In this document: positions 62,201 through 64,000 of the stretch, in pieces
How the letters are laid out: every line of letters starts with the position of its first letter
Position numbering within the stretch: position 1 is the first letter of the stretch
Assembly (NCBI GenBank): GCA_964030785.1
Contig: OZ034975.1
Coordinates: 44,981,569-45,045,568, forward strand
Direction: 5' to 3'
DNA length: 64,000 nt
From: Siderastrea siderea
Taxonomy: Eukaryota; Cnidaria; Anthozoa; Scleractinia; Rhizangiidae
The notes under the pieces: generated by a model
Told to the model about the DNA's origin: nothing
What the model saw: the letters and a program-made list of their open reading frames with translations, nothing else
The model's database searches: none
Translations under genes and position numbers: made by a program

Positions 62201-63446
62201 CTGGTTGCTTACGAGAGTGGTCGCTAGGAGAGCTTCAACTGTATATATTAATTTTACTTCCATCGAAACAATTTCTAAACTTCCAGCTATCAGTCAGGAT
62301 TTTTTATTATAAAAAGGAATCAGCTTTTTTGCATTGACTACAGCACAGGAAGTGTTTTGGAAAAAGTGAGTAAGCGTATACATCCTTCCCACCCAACTAC
62401 AGTATAATTATGTCCATCCCTAATAGGTTGTCAGCCCATACAAGCAAATACATCACGCAAACTAAACAGCAAAAAATAGCCTACCTTTTGTGTCTATCAC
62501 ATGCCCGATTTCTCTGCCTGAAAAAAAAATTATAGAGCATTTAGACTGTGTATGGCTGTGTATTATAAGCTTACATAATATAAATATTATTCAAAGCCAC
62601 ATCCATAGATAAGCCACACCCCCTGAATTCAGGAAGTTCAACATTGGAAATAATAAATTAGACCAAGATCATCGACAACATGCTTTTAGTGTGTCGTGTG
62701 TTTATTCAATGCCATCTTTAGATATTTTTATGAATATTAATTACTAGGTTGTTAACAACCCAAGTTACGGATGGTCCCATAGATTAAAGCCACACCCCAG
62801 GTTTTGAAACCAAATTTTGAGCAAAAAGGTGGGGCTTATACAAAGGCATTTATGGTATTCACTACTTCAGAAATATTCAGAAGTTCAAAATTGCAATTCT
62901 ATTTTTAGCCTCCCTAAGAAAATCTCATCTACAGGAGGGATGCAAATTTTTTGCAACATCCCTTATTGAATGATGTAATATTAATAAAATACACAAATTG
63001 GGGATCTCAGATAATCAGGCAAGTTGTGAAAATGTCCTAGGCTGGATTGTAAAAACAGCACAGAAAATGTGGTCCCAGCCCTTCAAAACTGCTTGTCCAT
63101 TTAGTCTCATTTCTACTTAATAATTTGTAAATAGACTTAGAATTAACTTCTAAAAAGTCTACTCTAATTTCTAAATAGACTACTCTGCTTCCTAGGCATA
63201 AAGATTCATCGGCGCACCTTAGAAATAGATCCAGCATTACGCCTTCTATAAATACAGAATGTTTTAAAGATAGCTTTTTAATAGATTAATTTTTAAGTAG
63301 AACCTAGCTATTTAAATATTAGATAAATTAGAATTTTGTAATTTAGTTCACTTATATAAATTATTGTACTTTTGTGCACATAAATAATTTTTCAAATAAT
63401 TTTTATTGTAACATCTGATATGTATTTTTATCTGACGAATAAAGAC

Positions 63447-63514
<68 letters not shown>

Positions 63515-63750
63515 TACTACTACACTGTAAGTCACTCAACTCAAGAGACCCATGTTAACAATCTTGAATAACTTGAAAAATTTATGCCCTTCAGTCAATG
63601 ATTTCTCAATGACCATCTTTGTATTTAAAGCAATTTATCTGTTTTCTTACCTGGATCTCTCATGTTAAAGACTTGCACTGATGAATCCACTGCTGCAACT
63701 ATTTGATTTCGTCTTGCATTCCACGACATACAGTATACTGGAGAGCCAAT
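47183..63750 (-). CDS. WD40-repeat protein, 23 exons visible, 5' end beyond the window
   Basis: Exons (5' to 3'): 63750-63651, 62517-62485, 61198-61126, 60236-60162, 59867-59799, 59589-59509, 58718-58616, 57760-57717, 57588-57539, 56628-56530, 55673-55583, 55000-54859, 53573-53471, 53143-53013, 52654-52520, 52434-52382, 51708-51628, 51320-51203, 50635-50570, 49739-49627, 48941-48848, 48363-48309, 47223-47183. All splice sites are GT-AG and every phase agrees, giving 649 codons to a TAG. WD40 strands are plain: VLSGAFDKVVKVW, LSAGWDRRIFLWDL, WITGSEDGTIRIW, YVSASWDKTVRIWN. A non-propeller linker (EVFLQSEAKSRLAAQIAEKY) probably separates two propellers. WD40 proteins are scaffolds; the specific orthologue is not recognised. 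The gene converges on receptor C, their stops 240 bp apart, and its 3' half supplied the duplicated exon fragments. Confidence 0.9.
47313..47318 (+). terminator. Candidate poly(A) signal of receptor C
   Basis: An AATAAA lies about 370 bp after the stop codon, at the same relative place as in gene B. It falls within the last intron of the converging WD40 gene, so the two transcripts would overlap. Confidence 0.4.
47658..47884. repeat. Palindromic MITE, agcctgcgtagcatgc ends (unit 3)
   Basis: Unit 3 counterpart of the elements at 18757 and 36031, in the last intron of the intact WD40 gene. The arms gcgcgaaaattggggcgag and ctcgccccaattttcgtgc pair closely. Confidence 0.8.
48094..48228. repeat. 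Palindromic MITE, ccccaggggtgagttgca ends (unit 3)
   Basis: Unit 3 counterpart of 19177-19299. The ends ccaggggtgagttgca and tgcaactcacccctgg are exact inverse complements. Confidence 0.75.
48605..48771. repeat. Palindromic element (unit 3)
   Basis: Unit 3 counterpart of 19681-19825. The outer arms extend slightly further (ccatttctaagttgtcttgt and acaagacaactccgaaatgg). Confidence 0.8.
49963..50512. mobile_element. Fold-back element of 550 bp
   Basis: The left arm starts attggacgaaacacatcacg and the right arm ends catgtgatgcgtttcgtccaat in reverse orientation. Pairing continues through gacatccgtcatccgatttt and aaaatcggatgacggatgtc to a centre near 50235. It lies in the WD40 intron between exons 20 and 19. 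Confidence 0.9.
53262..53395. repeat. (GTTC)n/(GCTC)n/(ATTC)n compound microsatellite
   Basis: About sixteen GTTC units, then CGCT/CTCG units, then ATTC units, without interruption. Open frames of Ser-Phe-Val-Arg repeats here are artefacts of the repeat. WD40 intron. Confidence 0.97.
53699..53856. repeat. Palindromic element, cctaatcgtacc ends
   Basis: The arms cctaatcgtacctttttggt / ccaagaaggtgcgattagg continue through acgcttcggcggcatatcag / ctgatatgctgccgaagcgt, with an inner agccatggt hairpin. WD40 intron. Confidence 0.85.
54562..54677. repeat. Short palindromic element, cggtgttttggt ends
   Basis: cggtgttttggtcgataatac is inverted as gtattatctaccaaaacaccg; the inner gcgcggacattttac pairs with gtaaaatatccgcgc. 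WD40 intron. Confidence 0.8.
55284..55363. repeat. Two-copy tandem repeat of 40 bp
   Basis: Two adjacent copies of ttggacatcaaatttccgag then ggaacctatcacacataggg, with one mismatch. They are part of a larger segment with a diverged inverse copy near 55195-55235. Confidence 0.85.
55935..56405. repeat. Probable MITE with tcatgagggtccccagtaga ends
   Basis: Left end cttcatgagggtccccagta and right end ctattggggaccttccttca are approximate inverse complements. The interior has many cgggattcggga-like repeats. WD40 intron between exons 11 and 10. Confidence 0.5.
57796..58156. mobile_element. Element filled with a CAGGATCCTG palindromic minisatellite
   Basis: It is bounded by cctggtagaaat and atttctaccagg, exact inverse complements. 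The interior repeats variants of the self-complementary decamer CAGGATCCTG at short, irregular spacing throughout, giving a dense run of GGATCC/GATC sites. WD40 intron between exons 8 and 7. Confidence 0.85.
58873..59240. mobile_element. Near-perfect palindromic element
   Basis: Left arm gatttttaaaataataaaat ... gaccaaccgaacttcatcag is matched in inverse by ctgatgaagttcggttggtc ... attttattattttaaaaatc. Arms of about 150-170 bp surround a short centre. WD40 intron between exons 7 and 6. Confidence 0.92.
60451..61040. mobile_element. Probable TTAA-flanked non-autonomous DNA element
   Basis: TTAA occurs on both sides (60447-60450 and 61041-61044). Ends CCCCCGGCGGTACAAG and CTTGTAGGCCTGAGGG are partial inverse complements. 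G/C-rich subterminal blocks and an 89-codon open frame of no recognised family lie within. It fits piggyBac-type insertion. WD40 intron between exons 4 and 3. Confidence 0.65.
61333..62241. mobile_element. Tc1/mariner-like non-autonomous element, TA-flanked
   Basis: TA|cagtcgaagctctcgtaagc at the left and gctaggagagcttcaactg|TA at the right are inverse ends. Internally it has a second inverted pair (gacgatttccgctcaacgtt / aacgttgagcggaatccgtc, about 61511-61912), which is a nested element absent from the copies in units 1 and 3. Confidence 0.8.
63449..63512. repeat. (TTA)n microsatellite
   Basis: About 21 uninterrupted TTA units, preceded by aataaagac. WD40 intron between exons 2 and 1. Confidence 0.97.
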
Positions 63751-64000
63751 CTATGAAGAATTAAATTAAATAGAAAAAGGCAATGTTATGATTAAAATTG
63801 TCTTGCTAGTAATTAATATCAACAAATCCTTCAACATTTCTATGATTCTGTTTACTGTGCTCTACAAGGTGGCTCTAACGTTTGAGCCTGTGGATGAAAT
63901 CCTAAAGTGTGACCATTCAAATGAAAGCTACTGAGCAATACTTTCCTGTGGTGCTGTTTATTATGCTGTACAAAGTGGTTCTACTTTTGAGTCTGCGGAT

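Overview
This window is animal nuclear DNA, most likely from an anthozoan cnidarian and plausibly a stony coral. The genes are split by GT-AG introns. Palindromic MITEs, tRNA-headed SINEs and microsatellites are dense. A cnidarian-type P2X7-like domain fragment is present. The main gene family joins a beta-helix ectodomain to a many-pass membrane domain, a type I associate with anthozoan genomes. Species cannot be fixed from sequence alone. I resolved gene structures by hand, using splice sites and reading-phase continuity; no alignment program was run.

Layout. 1-3.2 kb: a small three-exon gene on the minus strand for a lysine-rich single-pass membrane protein. 3.2-6.5 kb: intergenic. 6.5-11.2 kb: the gene for CMC2, a mitochondrial cytochrome c oxidase assembly factor (minus strand, three exons); its second intron holds a tandem-repeat cluster. 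10.26-51.86 kb: a direct tandem triplication. Each unit carries CMC2 exons 1-2 (minus), one large receptor-like gene (plus), and the 3' exons of a WD40-repeat gene (minus). 47.2-63.75 kb: the WD40 gene, 23 exons readable, continuing past the right edge.

The three receptor-like genes (A 12250-18320, B 22593-35312, C 41123-46940) each have a tiny first exon encoding a signal peptide and one giant second exon. The protein would have a right-handed beta-helix-like ectodomain of about 800 residues, a cysteine-rich module, and about ten membrane helices. Only C is open throughout (1432 aa). A and B each have one in-frame stop, at different codons, in otherwise open frames. C is a mosaic: A-like in the ectodomain, mostly B-like in the membrane half.

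Duplication structure. Both unit junctions (21074/21075 and 39100/39101) join the same point of a WD40 intron to codon 7 of CMC2. They therefore derive from one event, followed by amplification. CMC2 is complete only in the leftmost unit (exon 3 lies outside the array) and the WD40 gene only in the rightmost unit. The internal copies are orphan exons, pseudogenes and two junction-spanning chimeric ORFs downstream of a duplicated CMC2 5' flank. Mobile elements inserted in single units, with empty sites in the sisters, date events within the array. Receptor B intron 1 was enlarged by a fold-back structure of about 5.5 kb that carries broken P2X7-C-like domain copies in both arms.
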